Shown: positions 1-8,932 of the stretch, piece by piece | Layout of the letters: every line of letters begins with the position of its first letter | Position numbering within the stretch: the first letter of the stretch is position 1 | Assembly: GCF_014652455.1 (NCBI RefSeq) | Contig: NZ_BMYV01000001.1 | Coordinates: 744,001-808,000, forward strand | Reading direction: 5' to 3' | Source: Litorimonas cladophorae | GTDB taxonomy: Bacteria; Pseudomonadota; Alphaproteobacteria; Caulobacterales; Maricaulaceae | DNA: 64,000 nt | Notes under the pieces: generated by a model | What the model was told of the DNA's origin: nothing | The model's input: only the letters and a program-made list of their open reading frames with translations | Databases searched by the model: none | Made by a program: the position numbers and the translations under genes

Positions 1-514
1 TGGCGCAAAATCAGGCGACACGCTCATCTTGATCGGTGAAACTACGGGTTGGTTAGGCTGTTCAATTTATCTCTCCGAGATACTATCTCGCGGAGACGGC
101 GCACCGCCCCCTGTCGATTTATCCGTTGAAAAACTTAACGGCGACTTTGTTCGCAAACTTATTCGCAGTCGTCGGGTTTCCGCGGTGCACGATCTCTCCG
201 ATGGTGGTCTGGCGGTTACGGCCTGCGAAATGGCATTCGCGAGTGGACTCGGTATTAAGCTTGCCAAATCGCCTCTCGCTGAGCGTCACGGTTGGCTGTT
301 TGGCGAAGACCAAGCGCGTTACCTGATCTCAGTTGAAAAGAATTCAGTAAATCCTGTGCTTTCCACTGCGAAAGCGAAGAGTATTTCAGCCCAGATCGTC
401 GGCACCGTAGGTGGGGACCGTTTGACGGCTGAAGGTGCTTTTGATCTCTCCATTGCTGATTTGCGGCAGGCCAATGAAAACTGGCTCCCGAACCTCATGG
501 CTGGAGATAAATAG
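1..514 (+). CDS. purL: Phosphoribosylformylglycinamidine synthase subunit II, C-terminal part (partial)
   Basis: PurL converts FGAR, glutamine and ATP to FGAM in cytosolic purine synthesis. Only about the last 170 residues are in the window. The frame is open from base 2, before the first internal start at 29, so the 5' end is cut by the window edge. The GETTGWLG segment, the VHDLSDGGLAV motif (typical of PurL/PurM-like ATP-binding folds) and the final small C-terminal domain fit the family. The stop codon directly abuts the ATG of the bolA-like gene, so the two are probably co-transcribed. Confidence 0.93.
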   Translation, partial: GAKSGDTLILIGETTGWLGCSIYLSEILSRGDGAPPPVDLSVEKLNGDFVRKLIRSRRVSAVHDLSDGGLAVTACEMAFASGLGIKLAKSPLAERHGWLFGEDQARYLISVEKNSVNPVLSTAKAKSISAQIVGTVGGDRLTAEGAFDLSIADLRQANENWLPNLMAGDK

Positions 515-745
515 ATGGCGATGTCAGAAGATGACATCGTTGCCATGATCAAGCAGGCGCTACCAGATGCTGAAATCGAGATGACTGATTTGGCGGGCGA
601 CAATGATCACTGGAAGGCCGTAGTGACAAGCGCAGCCTTTGTCGGCAAATCGCGCGTTGCGCAGCATCAGCTGGTTTACGCGGCCCTCAAGGGAAACATG
701 GGTGGCGTTTTGCATGCTCTCGCTCTTGAGACCCGAACGCCCTAA
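515..745 (+). CDS. BolA/IbaG-family iron-sulfur metabolism protein
   Basis: A 76-residue BolA-fold protein. The DHWKAVVTS stretch, GKSRVAQHQLVY and the C-terminal MGGVLHALALETRTP are characteristic of alphaproteobacterial BolA-like proteins found beside monothiol glutaredoxins. Family knowledge: these partners bind a shared [2Fe-2S] cluster and act in iron-sulfur trafficking and iron sensing. The ATG follows the purL stop with no spacer and grxD begins about 100 bp downstream, so a purL-bolA-grxD transcript is plausible. The conserved histidine before the LVYAAL helix, a likely cluster ligand, is present. Whether it is closer to BolA1 or to IbaG cannot be settled by eye. Confidence 0.92.
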   Translation: MAMSEDDIVAMIKQALPDAEIEMTDLAGDNDHWKAVVTSAAFVGKSRVAQHQLVYAALKGNMGGVLHALALETRTP

Positions 746-847
746 CCGACCTGCCTCAAGTAAACATTTAAACCGCGTCACTGGGCCTATCTTGATATTC
801 TCGCGCGAACGCCCATTTGCACGTGGCAAGCCAAAACGGAGACCGAC

Positions 848-1174
848 ATGTCTGCAGCAGAACGAATTCAAAAAACCGTCAGTGAAAATGACGTAGTCCT
901 TTACATGAAAGGAACGCCCGTATTCCCACAATGTGGGTTTTCATCGACCGTCGTTCAAGTTTTTGACTATCTGGGGGTCAATTACGCGAGCGTGAACGTG
1001 CTTGAGGATATGGAAATTCGTCAAGGCATTAAGGACGTCAATAACTGGCCGACGATCCCTCAGGTCTTCGTTAAAGGCGAATTCATTGGCGGATGTGATA
1101 TCGTCCGCGAAATGTTCGAAAATGGCGAGCTTAAAGCTCTGCTCACTGAAAAGGGTGTCGCAACCGCGAACTAA
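848..1174 (+). CDS. grxD: Monothiol glutaredoxin, Grx4 family
   Basis: A 108-residue cytosolic glutaredoxin with the monothiol CGFS active site at residues 29-32. The glutathione-binding TIPQVF segment with its cis-proline (about residue 72) and the GGCD motif (82-85) are present. Family knowledge: CGFS glutaredoxins assemble and deliver [2Fe-2S] clusters and pair with BolA proteins, which fits the bolA-like gene just upstream. The length is normal for a single-domain Grx4. Another reading frame overlaps the 3' end but has no family features. Confidence 0.96.
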   Translation: MSAAERIQKTVSENDVVLYMKGTPVFPQCGFSSTVVQVFDYLGVNYASVNVLEDMEIRQGIKDVNNWPTIPQVFVKGEFIGGCDIVREMFENGELKALLTEKGVATAN

Positions 1175-1411
1175 AAAACACGCAATTTTTAACCGTCAAA
1201 GATGTGTACTTCGACGAATTTACCCAGCTTTGCAGGTTGCGATATCCTCGCACCCTGCACCTGTCACACCAATTTCTACCGATAAATACAAGAGTTTCAA
1301 TTTCCTACGTAGTTATTGACTCACTAACTTCAGCTTAAACTGACGATAACTGCCTGTGTGCTAACCTCCTACCTGCGACGCTGTGGGGGCTGAGCAAAAG
1401 GAGATATCGAA

Positions 1412-2008
1412 ATGCCGATGTTTGGAATGAAAGTGAAGTCGCGCCGAAAGGCGGGCGCACAAGGTTTCAATGTAGAATACCTGAACAACAAGACAGCAAT
1501 CCGACAGCGTAAGCAAATAGGCTATATCCGCTCCATTTTTTCCGCGCTCTCGTTGCTCTTCGGCGCATTTATGATTTACGTCGCAATGCACTATCTTCCC
1601 GCGTTGGTTCAGCCCAAAAAAATCCTCAAGATTGCCTCGGGCGACTCTGCCGCCAGCAAGACTTATGATTTCGAGAGAAGCTCAAAACTGCACAATGTTA
1701 TCGCGCCTTATGTTGAGATGTTTCAATTGGATCGTGCTTATATGGGCGACGGTCAAAGTGTAAGTATCAAGTATGACCTTCCTGCTGGAGCTTATGCCGA
1801 TCTGAATATCATACAATGTCATCGCGCTTGGGTCGTTGAAATTTTTCAATGCAAAGTCGTTAGCCAATATGATGCACGTACAAAACGGCAAAAAGGCGTT
1901 GAGTCCTTCACGTTAAAGAAGGGCGGGTTCTATCATTTCAGGCAACAAGTGCACGGCATTCAAAATGACGAACCCTATCGTATTGTTTGGGAGCGGAGCG
2001 TCCAATAA
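1412..2008 (+). CDS. Single-pass membrane protein of unknown function
   Basis: 198 residues, family not recognised. A basic N-terminus (about residues 1-40, rich in Lys and Arg) precedes one hydrophobic segment at about 46-65, then a mostly hydrophilic domain with two cysteines (in IIQCHRAW and IFQCKVV). This suggests a protein anchored in the inner membrane with a periplasmic C-terminal domain. A strong AAAGGAG ribosome binding site sits just upstream of the ATG, and a terminator-like hairpin follows the stop, so it appears to be a single-gene unit convergent with rpsD. The function cannot be inferred from neighbours. Confidence 0.75.
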   Translation: MPMFGMKVKSRRKAGAQGFNVEYLNNKTAIRQRKQIGYIRSIFSALSLLFGAFMIYVAMHYLPALVQPKKILKIASGDSAASKTYDFERSSKLHNVIAPYVEMFQLDRAYMGDGQSVSIKYDLPAGAYADLNIIQCHRAWVVEIFQCKVVSQYDARTKRQKGVESFTLKKGGFYHFRQQVHGIQNDEPYRIVWERSVQ

Positions 2009-2041
2009 AAAACCCGCCGCGGCGAACCGGACGGGCTTTTC
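2007..2041. terminator. Bidirectional intrinsic terminator
   Basis: Imperfect GC-rich hairpin flanked by an A-run on the left and a T-run on the right (AAAAACCCGCC ... GGACGGGCTTTT). It lies between two convergent genes, the unknown membrane protein and rpsD, so it could end transcription in both directions. Confidence 0.7.
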
Positions 2042-2065
2042 GAAATCTGTAACCGAAGTGTCTCT

Positions 2066-2683
2066 CTAGCGAGAGTAGAATTCCACTGTCAGATTTGGTT
2101 CCATTTGTACCGGATAAGGCACTTCGTCGAACGAAGGCGTACGCGCGAAAGTCGCTTGCATCGCTTTTGGATCGACAGAGATGTAATCAGGGATTTCACG
2201 CTCGGAAGACTCAAGAGCCTCAAGCACGAGTGCCATTGTGCGTGACTTCTCACGAACTTCGATAACGTCGCCTTCTTTACAACGGTAAGATGGGATGTTG
2301 ACCTTTTTACCATTAACGAGAACGTGGCCGTGATTCACGAACTGACGCGCGGCGAAAACGGTTGGAACGAATTTAGAACGGTAAACAACCGCATCCAAAC
2401 GACGCTCAAGAAGACCGATTAGGTTCTCAGAGGCATCGCCCTTCATCCGTGTCGCTTGATCATAGGTCTTGCGGAACTGTTTCTCGGTGATGTTGCCATA
2501 ATAGCCTTTAAGCTTCTGCTTAGCGCGAAGCTGTGTACCGAAATCGGAAAGTTTACCACGACGGTTTTGACCATGCTGTCCCGGAGGGTATGCACGCTTA
2601 TTGACTGGGGACTTAGGACGACCCCAGATATTCTCGCCCATACGGCGATCAATCTTATACTTAGCTGAATGACGCTTAGACAT
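2066..2683 (-). CDS. rpsD: 30S ribosomal protein S4
   Basis: 205 residues, the normal length for bacterial S4. The N-terminus [10 protein letters not shown], the [12 protein letters not shown] region and the S4 RNA-binding domain ([14 protein letters not shown] through [14 protein letters not shown]) are clear. S4 binds the 5' domain of 16S rRNA and starts 30S assembly. The gene stands alone, as in many alphaproteobacteria. Its leader carries a promoter-like TTGACT element about 120 bp upstream of the ATG, leaving an untranslated leader that might host autoregulation. That is only a guess. Confidence 0.98.
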   Translation of the reverse strand: MSKRHSAKYKIDRRMGENIWGRPKSPVNKRAYPPGQHGQNRRGKLSDFGTQLRAKQKLKGYYGNITEKQFRKTYDQATRMKGDASENLIGLLERRLDAVVYRSKFVPTVFAARQFVNHGHVLVNGKKVNIPSYRCKEGDVIEVREKSRTMALVLEALESSEREIPDYISVDPKAMQATFARTPSFDEVPYPVQMEPNLTVEFYSR

Positions 2684-2775
2684 GTGCGTCCTTTCTGATT
2701 TGACGTGGCCCGGCTCACCTCACCTATGAGGTAGCGATTTCGACGGCGGCACCACACCTTCCCGTAATGGCGGGG

Positions 2776-2803
2776 TAAGTAGCGGATTATGCTTTCAAGT
2801 CAA
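2776..2803 (-). promoter_or_regulatory. Putative rpsD promoter
   Basis: On the minus strand a TTGACT -35 element is followed after 16 bases by TACTTA, a weak -10. The TTGAC core and GC-rich spacer end resemble alphaproteobacterial housekeeping promoters. It faces rpsD and leaves a leader of roughly 90 bases. Assigned by eye only. Confidence 0.45.
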
Positions 2804-2862
2804 CCGCCCTAATCACTTCGAATTTGGGTTGGCAGACCCGCCTATTGGTGACATTGGCATTT

Positions 2863-3786
2863 ATGGCATCCGCACCCAAACAAATTGACCCCAAAGACAG
2901 CAAGGCTGGATTTCTCTCTGGTCTTGCCGCCTATACGATGTGGGGGTTATTCCCAATTTATTTTGTCGCTATGCGGCATGTGCCCGCGCTGGAGCTCCTC
3001 GCGCATCGCATTGTTTGGTCGGTACCTTTTGGTCTTTTGATCCTATTGTTCCGCAAGCAAATCAAAGACACATTGCGCGCGCTAGCTAAGCCTAAGACCG
3101 TTGCTTTGCTGACAATAGCTGCCATCGCCTTAGCCGCAAATTGGGGTGTTTATATTTGGGCCATCCAGCAGAACCAGATTTTCCAAGGCAGCCTAGGTTA
3201 TTACATCAATCCCCTACTCTACGTCTTGGTCGCGGTGGTCTTTTTCAAGGAGAAACTCAGCGCCCTGCAAGGTTTGGCGATTGCCTTCGCATTCATCGGC
3301 GTCGCGATACTGACAATCAAAGGCGGCGTATTTCCCGGCATTTCCTTATTCTTGGCCTTTAGCTTCACTGTTTATGGCGTGTTGCGCAAGCAGATCGACG
3401 TTGGCGCGATGCCGGGTTTGTTCATTGAAGTCCTCGTCCTGATTTTGCCCGCTGCCGGCATGCTTTGGTACCTTTCAACCCAAGGCAGCTTGTCGTGGGG
3501 GAACTTTGACACAAAAACAGATGTTTTGATTATTTTGGCTGGGCCGCTGACAGTGCTTCCCCTCCTCGCTTTTGCTTTTGCCGCGCGACGCATTCAGCTG
3601 TCTACTCTGGGTATTTTGCAGTATATTGGACCAACAATGCAATTTGGCTGCGCCATTTACTTTGGCGAGCCATTCACCGTTGCCCATGCATGGTGCTTCG
3701 GTTTTATCTGGTTGGGCGTTGGAATCTTCGCTTTCGATGCAATACGAAAGAACAAACGCACGCCTAAGCCCGCTTCCCCGTCATAA
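2863..3786 (+). CDS. rarD: EamA-family transporter, RarD type
   Basis: An inner-membrane drug/metabolite transporter of about 307 residues with around ten hydrophobic helices. The AAYTMWGLFPIYF opening and the EAAHRIVWS-like segment (LLAHRIVWSVPFG), followed by NWGVYIWA, are hallmarks of RarD rather than generic EamA proteins. The substrate is unknown for most members. An upstream TTG at 2824 keeps the frame open, but the ATG at 2863 gives the normal RarD N-terminus and is preferred. The 3' end overlaps the convergent small membrane protein by 23 bp. Confidence 0.9.
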   Translation: MASAPKQIDPKDSKAGFLSGLAAYTMWGLFPIYFVAMRHVPALELLAHRIVWSVPFGLLILLFRKQIKDTLRALAKPKTVALLTIAAIALAANWGVYIWAIQQNQIFQGSLGYYINPLLYVLVAVVFFKEKLSALQGLAIAFAFIGVAILTIKGGVFPGISLFLAFSFTVYGVLRKQIDVGAMPGLFIEVLVLILPAAGMLWYLSTQGSLSWGNFDTKTDVLIILAGPLTVLPLLAFAFAARRIQLSTLGILQYIGPTMQFGCAIYFGEPFTVAHAWCFGFIWLGVGIFAFDAIRKNKRTPKPASPS

Positions 3787-4057
3787 AGTCTGTGAAGAAC
3801 GACCCGCCCGGGCTTCCGATAAACACACCCAATAAATAGACGGCAAACAGAATGAGAAGTTGCCCGAAAAAGAGATAAACACCGTCGATTAACATATTTT
3901 GGTCAGGGGCCTGGGGCGTGCTTTTTAGATTTTTTCGCCGCGCCGAAGCAAAAACGAGTGTCGACAGCAAAGCGATCAAGAAAACGAACCAGACGCGGAC
4001 GCCGAAATAACCAGCGACACCGCCAAGCAGGAGTAAGAGATAACCAAGATATTTCAT
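3764..4057 (-). CDS. Small hypothetical membrane protein
   Basis: 97 residues with three hydrophobic stretches (about 2-16, 22-38 and 60-82) separated by a basic loop (SARRKNLKS). No family recognised. The gene converges on rarD and overlaps its end by 23 bp, and it starts about 50 bp from the end of the next minus-strand spacer. Hydrophobic pattern and a clean ATG support a real inner-membrane protein, but the function is open. Confidence 0.6.
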   Translation of the reverse strand: MKYLGYLLLLLGGVAGYFGVRVWFVFLIALLSTLVFASARRKNLKSTPQAPDQNMLIDGVYLFFGQLLILFAVYLLGVFIGSPGGSFFTDFMTGKRA

Positions 4058-4170
4058 ATTGGGCTCACTGACTGAATTGGCCCAGAGAGTAAAGTGCTCA
4101 CCGCGTATTGCTCACAGCCCATGAAGTGACCGCCTAAGCTGCATTAGACAGCGGGACGGCCACACTCAAA

Positions 4171-6099
4171 CTACTCTGCAAGAATGTCACTGATACGGCG
4201 TTGAGCGATCGGATGGTATCCAGCTTTGGCTTCAGCGAAGATGCGGTTCGCCATCTCGGCTTGACCATTCTCCTTTAGCGCGCCGTAGAGACGGTAGATA
4301 AATTTACCGCGGCCAACGGTCATGAGAAACTCTTCCAGCGCAGGATAGGCAGGCTCATACCCCCCTTCAATGGCTTGCATGTACCATGCAAAGGCTGTCT
4401 CGGCGTTTGCGGTGCCTGTGAAAGCATAAGTTTCATCGAGAACGTCTAGGGTTTCAACACCGACATCGCCGAAATCATCGAGACTGTTTAGCATGTGAAG
4501 CCATTCATGTGTGCTCCACTCTTTGGAGGCCGCGAGCATTTCATCGCCATTGCTATCTCCAGCGAGCCAAGTACCCAATAGTCCAGTGACCTCATCAAAC
4601 GCATCAGACTGCGGTGTCCGCGCGGTCGACGGAAGGCCAGGCCCATACACCCAGGCGTCTAGTTCTGCGCAGGTTAAAGCGTCTGGATTATCTTTGTGCA
4701 AATTCTCGTGCAGATAGGCGATGAAATCTTCCGTGGTCACGGATTGGAAGGCATTGTCGTTAAACCAAGCCTTTAGGAAGGGATCAAAGGCCTCACGTCC
4801 AAACCGATCTTCGAGGAAAAACAGAAAATTTGCGCCCTTCAGATAAGACACGAGGGTAAAGGCGTCGTCAGGATGCGCCATGTCATCAGGCAGTTTCAGA
4901 TGCGTCAGCTCTGGCCGCTTGGCCTCGGAAATGGCCCGTTTTAAACCCTCCATATCAAGCACCTGTTCCATCACCGCGCGGCGTTCTCCGTAGAGCTCTT
5001 CCATCACGCGGTTTTCGACGTAGCTCGTAAAGCCTTCATTCAACCACGCATCGCGCCAGCTCGCATTTGTGACGAGATTGCCAGACCAACTATGGGCCAG
5101 CTCATGGGCTACAACATTTGTCAGAGATTTATCACCCGCAATCAGCGTTGGCGTCATGAAGGACAAACGCGGATTTTCCATTCCGCCAAAGGGGAAACTC
5201 GGTGGCAAGACAATCAAGTCATAACGCCCCCAGCGATAGGGTCCGTAAAGTTCTGTATTGGCAACTTCCATCATGGGCGTTTCTGCAAACTCTTCGGCCG
5301 AGGCGTCTAAAATATAGTCTTCGGCATAGACGCCAATCGTGTCGTTGATCGCTTTGAATTTGATATCACCTACCGCGATCGCGATAAGATAGCTCGGGAT
5401 CGGCTGCGGCATGGAGAACGTCCAATTGCCATCTGCATCTTGCCCGTCTTGCGAGGCACTCATCAGAGGTAACAAGCCGTCAGGGACACGCAGTGAGGCT
5501 TCGTAAGTCAAACGTACGGCCGGTGTGTCCTGAACAGGCAACATCGTTCGCGCATTGATCGCTTGGGCTTGCGAGAAGAGATACGGCTTCTTCTTGCCCG
5601 CCGTCTGCGCTGGGGTCAGCCACTGCAATCCCTCTGCTGTCGGACTGGTTTCATAAATGATCCGAACATGCTCCGCCTCGGTCCCGATGGAAATATTCAG
5701 GGCTGAACCCAGAACGGAGTCCGCATCAGCCAAGGTATAATCAGCCGGCATCCATCCGCCTTCGGTCTCAAGCGCAACCGCTTTGATCAGAAGGTCTTTC
5801 GTATCGAGTGTAAGCGTTTGAGCCTCAGGTTTAAGGCGTTCAAATCGGAGCGTCACCGCACCGTCTAGAACCTTGCGATCAAAATTCACATCCAAGTCGA
5901 GCGCCGCATGTTTGACGACCACCTCTTGGTAATTCGCGTAGGTGAATTTGTCTGCTGTGAAAAAACGCTCGGCAGGCGCCACGGTTTCAGTCGTCGCGAC
6001 CTCTGTCGGCTCTGCCGTTGACGTATTCGGCGAACAGGCCGCTAGGGCGAAGCCCGCCGCAGTGACGAGGGACAGGGTGACCAAGCGAGTATTCGACAT
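4171..6099 (-). CDS. M1-family metallopeptidase, exported lipoprotein (leukotriene-A4-hydrolase-like)
   Basis: 642 residues. A signal peptide ends in a lipobox (LAAC, Cys22), so the protein is probably lipid-anchored in the envelope. The gluzincin zinc site HELAH is at 332-336 with the third ligand in NEGF at 354-357, and the substrate-binding GGMEN motif is at 305-309. The C-terminal helical domain resembles the leukotriene A4 hydrolase/aminopeptidase branch. It likely trims N-terminal residues from peptides outside the cytoplasm. It is divergent from another exported peptidase (M20), suggesting a shared peptide-scavenging role. Confidence 0.93.
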   Translation of the reverse strand: MSNTRLVTLSLVTAAGFALAACSPNTSTAEPTEVATTETVAPAERFFTADKFTYANYQEVVVKHAALDLDVNFDRKVLDGAVTLRFERLKPEAQTLTLDTKDLLIKAVALETEGGWMPADYTLADADSVLGSALNISIGTEAEHVRIIYETSPTAEGLQWLTPAQTAGKKKPYLFSQAQAINARTMLPVQDTPAVRLTYEASLRVPDGLLPLMSASQDGQDADGNWTFSMPQPIPSYLIAIAVGDIKFKAINDTIGVYAEDYILDASAEEFAETPMMEVANTELYGPYRWGRYDLIVLPPSFPFGGMENPRLSFMTPTLIAGDKSLTNVVAHELAHSWSGNLVTNASWRDAWLNEGFTSYVENRVMEELYGERRAVMEQVLDMEGLKRAISEAKRPELTHLKLPDDMAHPDDAFTLVSYLKGANFLFFLEDRFGREAFDPFLKAWFNDNAFQSVTTEDFIAYLHENLHKDNPDALTCAELDAWVYGPGLPSTARTPQSDAFDEVTGLLGTWLAGDSNGDEMLAASKEWSTHEWLHMLNSLDDFGDVGVETLDVLDETYAFTGTANAETAFAWYMQAIEGGYEPAYPALEEFLMTVGRGKFIYRLYGALKENGQAEMANRIFAEAKAGYHPIAQRRISDILAE

Positions 6100-6203
6100 T
6101 CTGCGACTCCAATATGCGTTGCCTGACCCTAATGGGTTTCTTCGACGCCTCCTAGGTCAGACTTCTGAACTTCACATGTTCTATTCTATTTTGCCTCCTT
6201 TGT

Positions 6204-6220
6204 TGGAATATATATTTCCA
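6204..6220. promoter_or_regulatory. AT-rich palindrome between divergent peptidase genes
   Basis: TGGAATATATATTTCCA, a 17-base near-perfect inverted repeat, lies in the 180-bp space between the two divergent peptidase lipoprotein genes. It could be an operator or a promoter core. No known regulator site is recognised. Confidence 0.35.
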
Positions 6221-6282
6221 CATGCGAGCGTGGGTGTGTAACAGGATCGGGATATCCCTGCGCAAAATATTGGTTGAATATT

Positions 6283-7635
6283 ATGAAATCTCAGTCGAAA
6301 CATCTTTGTCGAACTTTTGTTTTATCAGCTATTTTACTCTCGGGATGCTCAAGCGTCGCGTTAAACGAACCGATGCAAGCCAAGGCAACCGCTCAAGCGC
6401 AGACCGACGATGTTGCGATCAACACGGTCTATAAAACTGAAATCTTCGCGCTCAAAACCCAAGCGGCTATTCAGGCTGCGTTTGATACCATCAAATCACA
6501 CCGTGAAGAAAATAATCGCGACATGATCGAACTCAACGAAATCCCGGCGCCACCCTTTGGCGAAGAGGCACGGTCCAAACGTGTCGCCGAAATGTTTCGC
6601 GAGGCCGGACTCACCGATGTGAAAATTGACGAAGTCGGCAATGTTATTGCGATGCGACCCGGGCGGACGGGGGCCAAAACAATCGCGATGGGCGGACATA
6701 TCGACACCGTCTTTCCGATTGAAACGGACGTCACCGTCAAACGCGAAGGCGACACTTATATTGCCCCTGGCATTGGCGACAATACGCGTGGCGTAGTCGT
6801 GATGCTTAGCCTGCTCAAAGCCCTCGAAACGCACAATATTCAAACTGAGCATAATTTGATGTTTGTCGGAAATGTTGGCGAAGAAGGCTTGGGTGATTTG
6901 CGCGGTATCAAGCATCTTTATCGCGACGGCGCGCCGAAAATCGACACGTTTATTGCGGTAGATGGCGGCAGTGATGATCGCGTGGTTTACGGCGGTGTCG
7001 GATCCTATCGCTACCGCGTGACCTTCAAGGGACCAGGCGGGCATAGCTGGGGAGATTTCGGTGATGCCAATCCGCACCATGCTTTGGGGCGCGCCTCCAC
7101 GCTTTTCGCCGAACGCGCTAAAAAAGTTGCCAGTGAAGGCCCAAAAACGAGCTTTAATATTGGCCGTATTGGCGGCGGAACCTCCATCAACTCCATCCCA
7201 TTTGAGAGCTGGATGGAGGTCGACATGCGCTCGGGCAATGTCGCCAAACTCGATGAGATGGACGCTGTGTTCAAACAAGCCATGGCAGACGGACTTGCGG
7301 CGGAAAACGCGGCCCGCACACGTGGCGGTGAAATTACAGTCGACGTCAAAAAAGTGGGAGATCGTCCCGTTGCAAATGGCGACGCCAGCAGTTCCCTCGT
7401 CCAGCAAGCGATGGCGGCAATCGACGCCTTTGGCCTTGATCCGCAATTACGGATTTCATCGACTGACGCCAATATTCCGATCTCGAAAGGCTTGCCCGCA
7501 ATTACAATCAGTCGCGGCGGCATTAGCGCAGGTGCGCATTCTTTCAAAGAAACCTGGACGGATAAAGACGCACACATCGCAATCCAAATCGCTTTACTAA
7601 TCACGTTGGCGCAAGCCGAATATGCCGCGCCCTAA
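6283..7635 (+). CDS. M20/M25/M40-family zinc peptidase, lipoprotein
   Basis: 450 residues from the ATG at 6283, which gives a basic N-terminus and a lipobox (LLSGC, Cys22). A TTG three codons earlier is less likely. The M20 metal site is visible: GGHIDT (His139, Asp141), GIGDNTRG (Asp166), GEEG (catalytic/ligand Glu200-Glu201) and AVDGG (Asp227), with the dimerisation domain after about residue 240. Such enzymes are aminopeptidases or dipeptidases; the exact substrate is unknown. It is divergent from the M1 peptidase and both are predicted envelope lipoproteins. Confidence 0.9.
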   Translation: MKSQSKHLCRTFVLSAILLSGCSSVALNEPMQAKATAQAQTDDVAINTVYKTEIFALKTQAAIQAAFDTIKSHREENNRDMIELNEIPAPPFGEEARSKRVAEMFREAGLTDVKIDEVGNVIAMRPGRTGAKTIAMGGHIDTVFPIETDVTVKREGDTYIAPGIGDNTRGVVVMLSLLKALETHNIQTEHNLMFVGNVGEEGLGDLRGIKHLYRDGAPKIDTFIAVDGGSDDRVVYGGVGSYRYRVTFKGPGGHSWGDFGDANPHHALGRASTLFAERAKKVASEGPKTSFNIGRIGGGTSINSIPFESWMEVDMRSGNVAKLDEMDAVFKQAMADGLAAENAARTRGGEITVDVKKVGDRPVANGDASSSLVQQAMAAIDAFGLDPQLRISSTDANIPISKGLPAITISRGGISAGAHSFKETWTDKDAHIAIQIALLITLAQAEYAAP

Positions 7636-7840
7636 AACATACGGCCAAGCGCGAAGGCTTACAGCCCATCTCGTGACTGCCAAGGCAAAATCATAAGCGG
7701 GACGGCCCGCAGGGTCAGCACTCGCGACGGAGTACCGAAGATAATAAATTTTGTTTTACGCAAGAGATAACCCTGCGGCTGTGACGTTTTACGCAAAGGC
7801 CTCGTTAGTATGTCTCCCGCTTCACCGCTTGCGCCGTCTC

Positions 7841-7860
7841 GTTGAAACCAAAGTTTCAAC
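7841..7860. repeat. Perfect inverted repeat, 8-bp stem
   Basis: GTTGAAAC, a CAAA loop, then GTTTCAAC. It sits inside the gene-poor stretch and is followed by a second small hairpin (CCGC GTAT GCGG). No T-run follows, so it is not a typical terminator. Confidence 0.6.
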
Positions 7861-8197
7861 TCATCGAACGCAGCCGCGTATGCGGTCAGGCTCCAATGCG
7901 TAAGATAATAGGCGAAGCTGTCAAACCAGTCCTATTTCACACACAGCCTTTCGAACCAGTAAGCGACGTCTCACCTGTCCCATGCCCGAAAGAACCTGTG
8001 TAGTATGACACGACTTTTTGAGGCGGGGATCATTCTCTTTGAGACTGCGGTGTTATGGCGGATTGTGTAGGTTCAAAAACGGGAAAGATGTTCCCTTTGG
8101 GGCTTAGGGGACGTTACGCGATAGCCTAAAAATCGATCCTGTGAACCGATTTTAGTCGGATAAGTCCCCGGCAATGGCAAAGCAGACCCTTAACAGT

Positions 8198-8226
8198 GTC
8201 TTAAATCGCCCAAAGAAGGCCGCTGG
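8198..8226. repeat. REP-like intergenic repeat, copy A
   Basis: Begins GTCTTAAATCGCCCAAAG and ends CCGCTGG. It aligns with copy C at 8933-8962 at roughly 24 of 30 positions. It is a decayed copy of a palindrome bounded by GTCTTA and TAAGAC. Confidence 0.55.
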
Positions 8227-8246
8227 AAGTGTTCTGGCAATGAGGC

Positions 8247-8273
8247 GGTAATCGCCCAAAAATAAGACATTAG
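8247..8273. repeat. REP-like intergenic repeat, copy B
   Basis: Shares the core ATCGCCCAAA and the TAAGAC arm with copies A and C but lacks the left GTCTTA arm. It lies about 20 bp after copy A. Confidence 0.45.
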
Positions 8274-8319
8274 GCTCACGCGTCTGGCCTATTGAGACAC
8301 ATAAACTACAACGTGAAAT

Positions 8320-8838
8320 TCACCGCCTCGCGATTCTTTGAAAGTGATCGAAGCCCTCATAGTCAGTCGGAATGCCGACCCAGGATTTTCCCTTGAATTT
8401 CAACAAAAGCACACTCGCTGAACTGACCGCGTTATAGTTATAAACCCGCGTTAAATCCGACCAATCATACTGACGAGGTTTTCCCAACCCTTTGATATAA
8501 AGAGTATGATGATCATAAGTTATTTTAGTCGTTAATGAGCTTATCGTGACTAGTACTAAAAGGATAAAAATGCCCGACCAAAACACGTTAGACCTCATGG
8601 TGATTTCACCCTGAAGGGCTATAAAAAACATAACGAAGAAGACCAAAGTCGCGGCCCAAATCAGTATGAGAGAAATTTTCGACATTGAGCTTTGCTTGAG
8701 CTCATATGCATCACCGTTATAAAAAACGGGTTTGGCAGCTGAACGCATCGTAAAATACCCAATTACGATTGAGACAAACAGCAAACCAAAAATCCGTAAC
8801 CCCACTTCCATTCCTGATTTGTCCCATAGGTGGTTCAA
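8320..8838 (-). CDS. Hypothetical membrane protein with PH-like C-terminal domain
   Basis: 172 residues. Three hydrophobic segments (about 14-32, 54-74 and 84-103) are followed by a soluble region rich in beta-type residues (KITYDHHTLYIKG, YDWSDLTRVYNYN). That layout resembles bacterial PH-domain membrane proteins. The family is not firmly recognised. The product of the gene at 57889-58395 has the same layout but little identity. REP-like repeats flank the gene on both sides. Confidence 0.55.
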   Translation of the reverse strand: MNHLWDKSGMEVGLRIFGLLFVSIVIGYFTMRSAAKPVFYNGDAYELKQSSMSKISLILIWAATLVFFVMFFIALQGEITMRSNVFWSGIFILLVLVTISSLTTKITYDHHTLYIKGLGKPRQYDWSDLTRVYNYNAVSSASVLLLKFKGKSWVGIPTDYEGFDHFQRIARR

Positions 8839-8932
8839 TTATGCGTTCAAGATTATAGTTACTAAGCCCAAAGCAGCTGAGTCTTCCAAAATCAATTATC
8901 CCTCTGTAGATTTTATCCAGAAAAATGTGAGA

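Larger units (their letters stand above)
7636..8319. other. 684-bp stretch without a convincing gene
   Basis: No reading frame here looks like a known protein. The longest candidate (minus strand, 7659-7859, 66 codons) has no recognisable domain. The stretch holds several hairpins: a perfect 8-bp stem at 7841-7860, a stem at 8126-8155 (CTAAAAATCG with CGATTTTAG), and two copies of a palindromic repeat near 8200-8273. I looked for tmRNA, RNase P and SRP RNA hallmarks and saw none. Confidence 0.5.

Noticed and set aside
6496-7446. A 316-codon antisense open frame over the M20 peptidase gene.
   Set aside because: It lies opposite a gene with clear M20 motifs and has no recognisable domain; long antisense frames are common here because of codon bias.
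7659-7859. A 66-codon minus-strand frame in the gene-poor block.
   Set aside because: No domain or conserved motif that I recognise, and no good ribosome binding site. Kept only as part of the block description.
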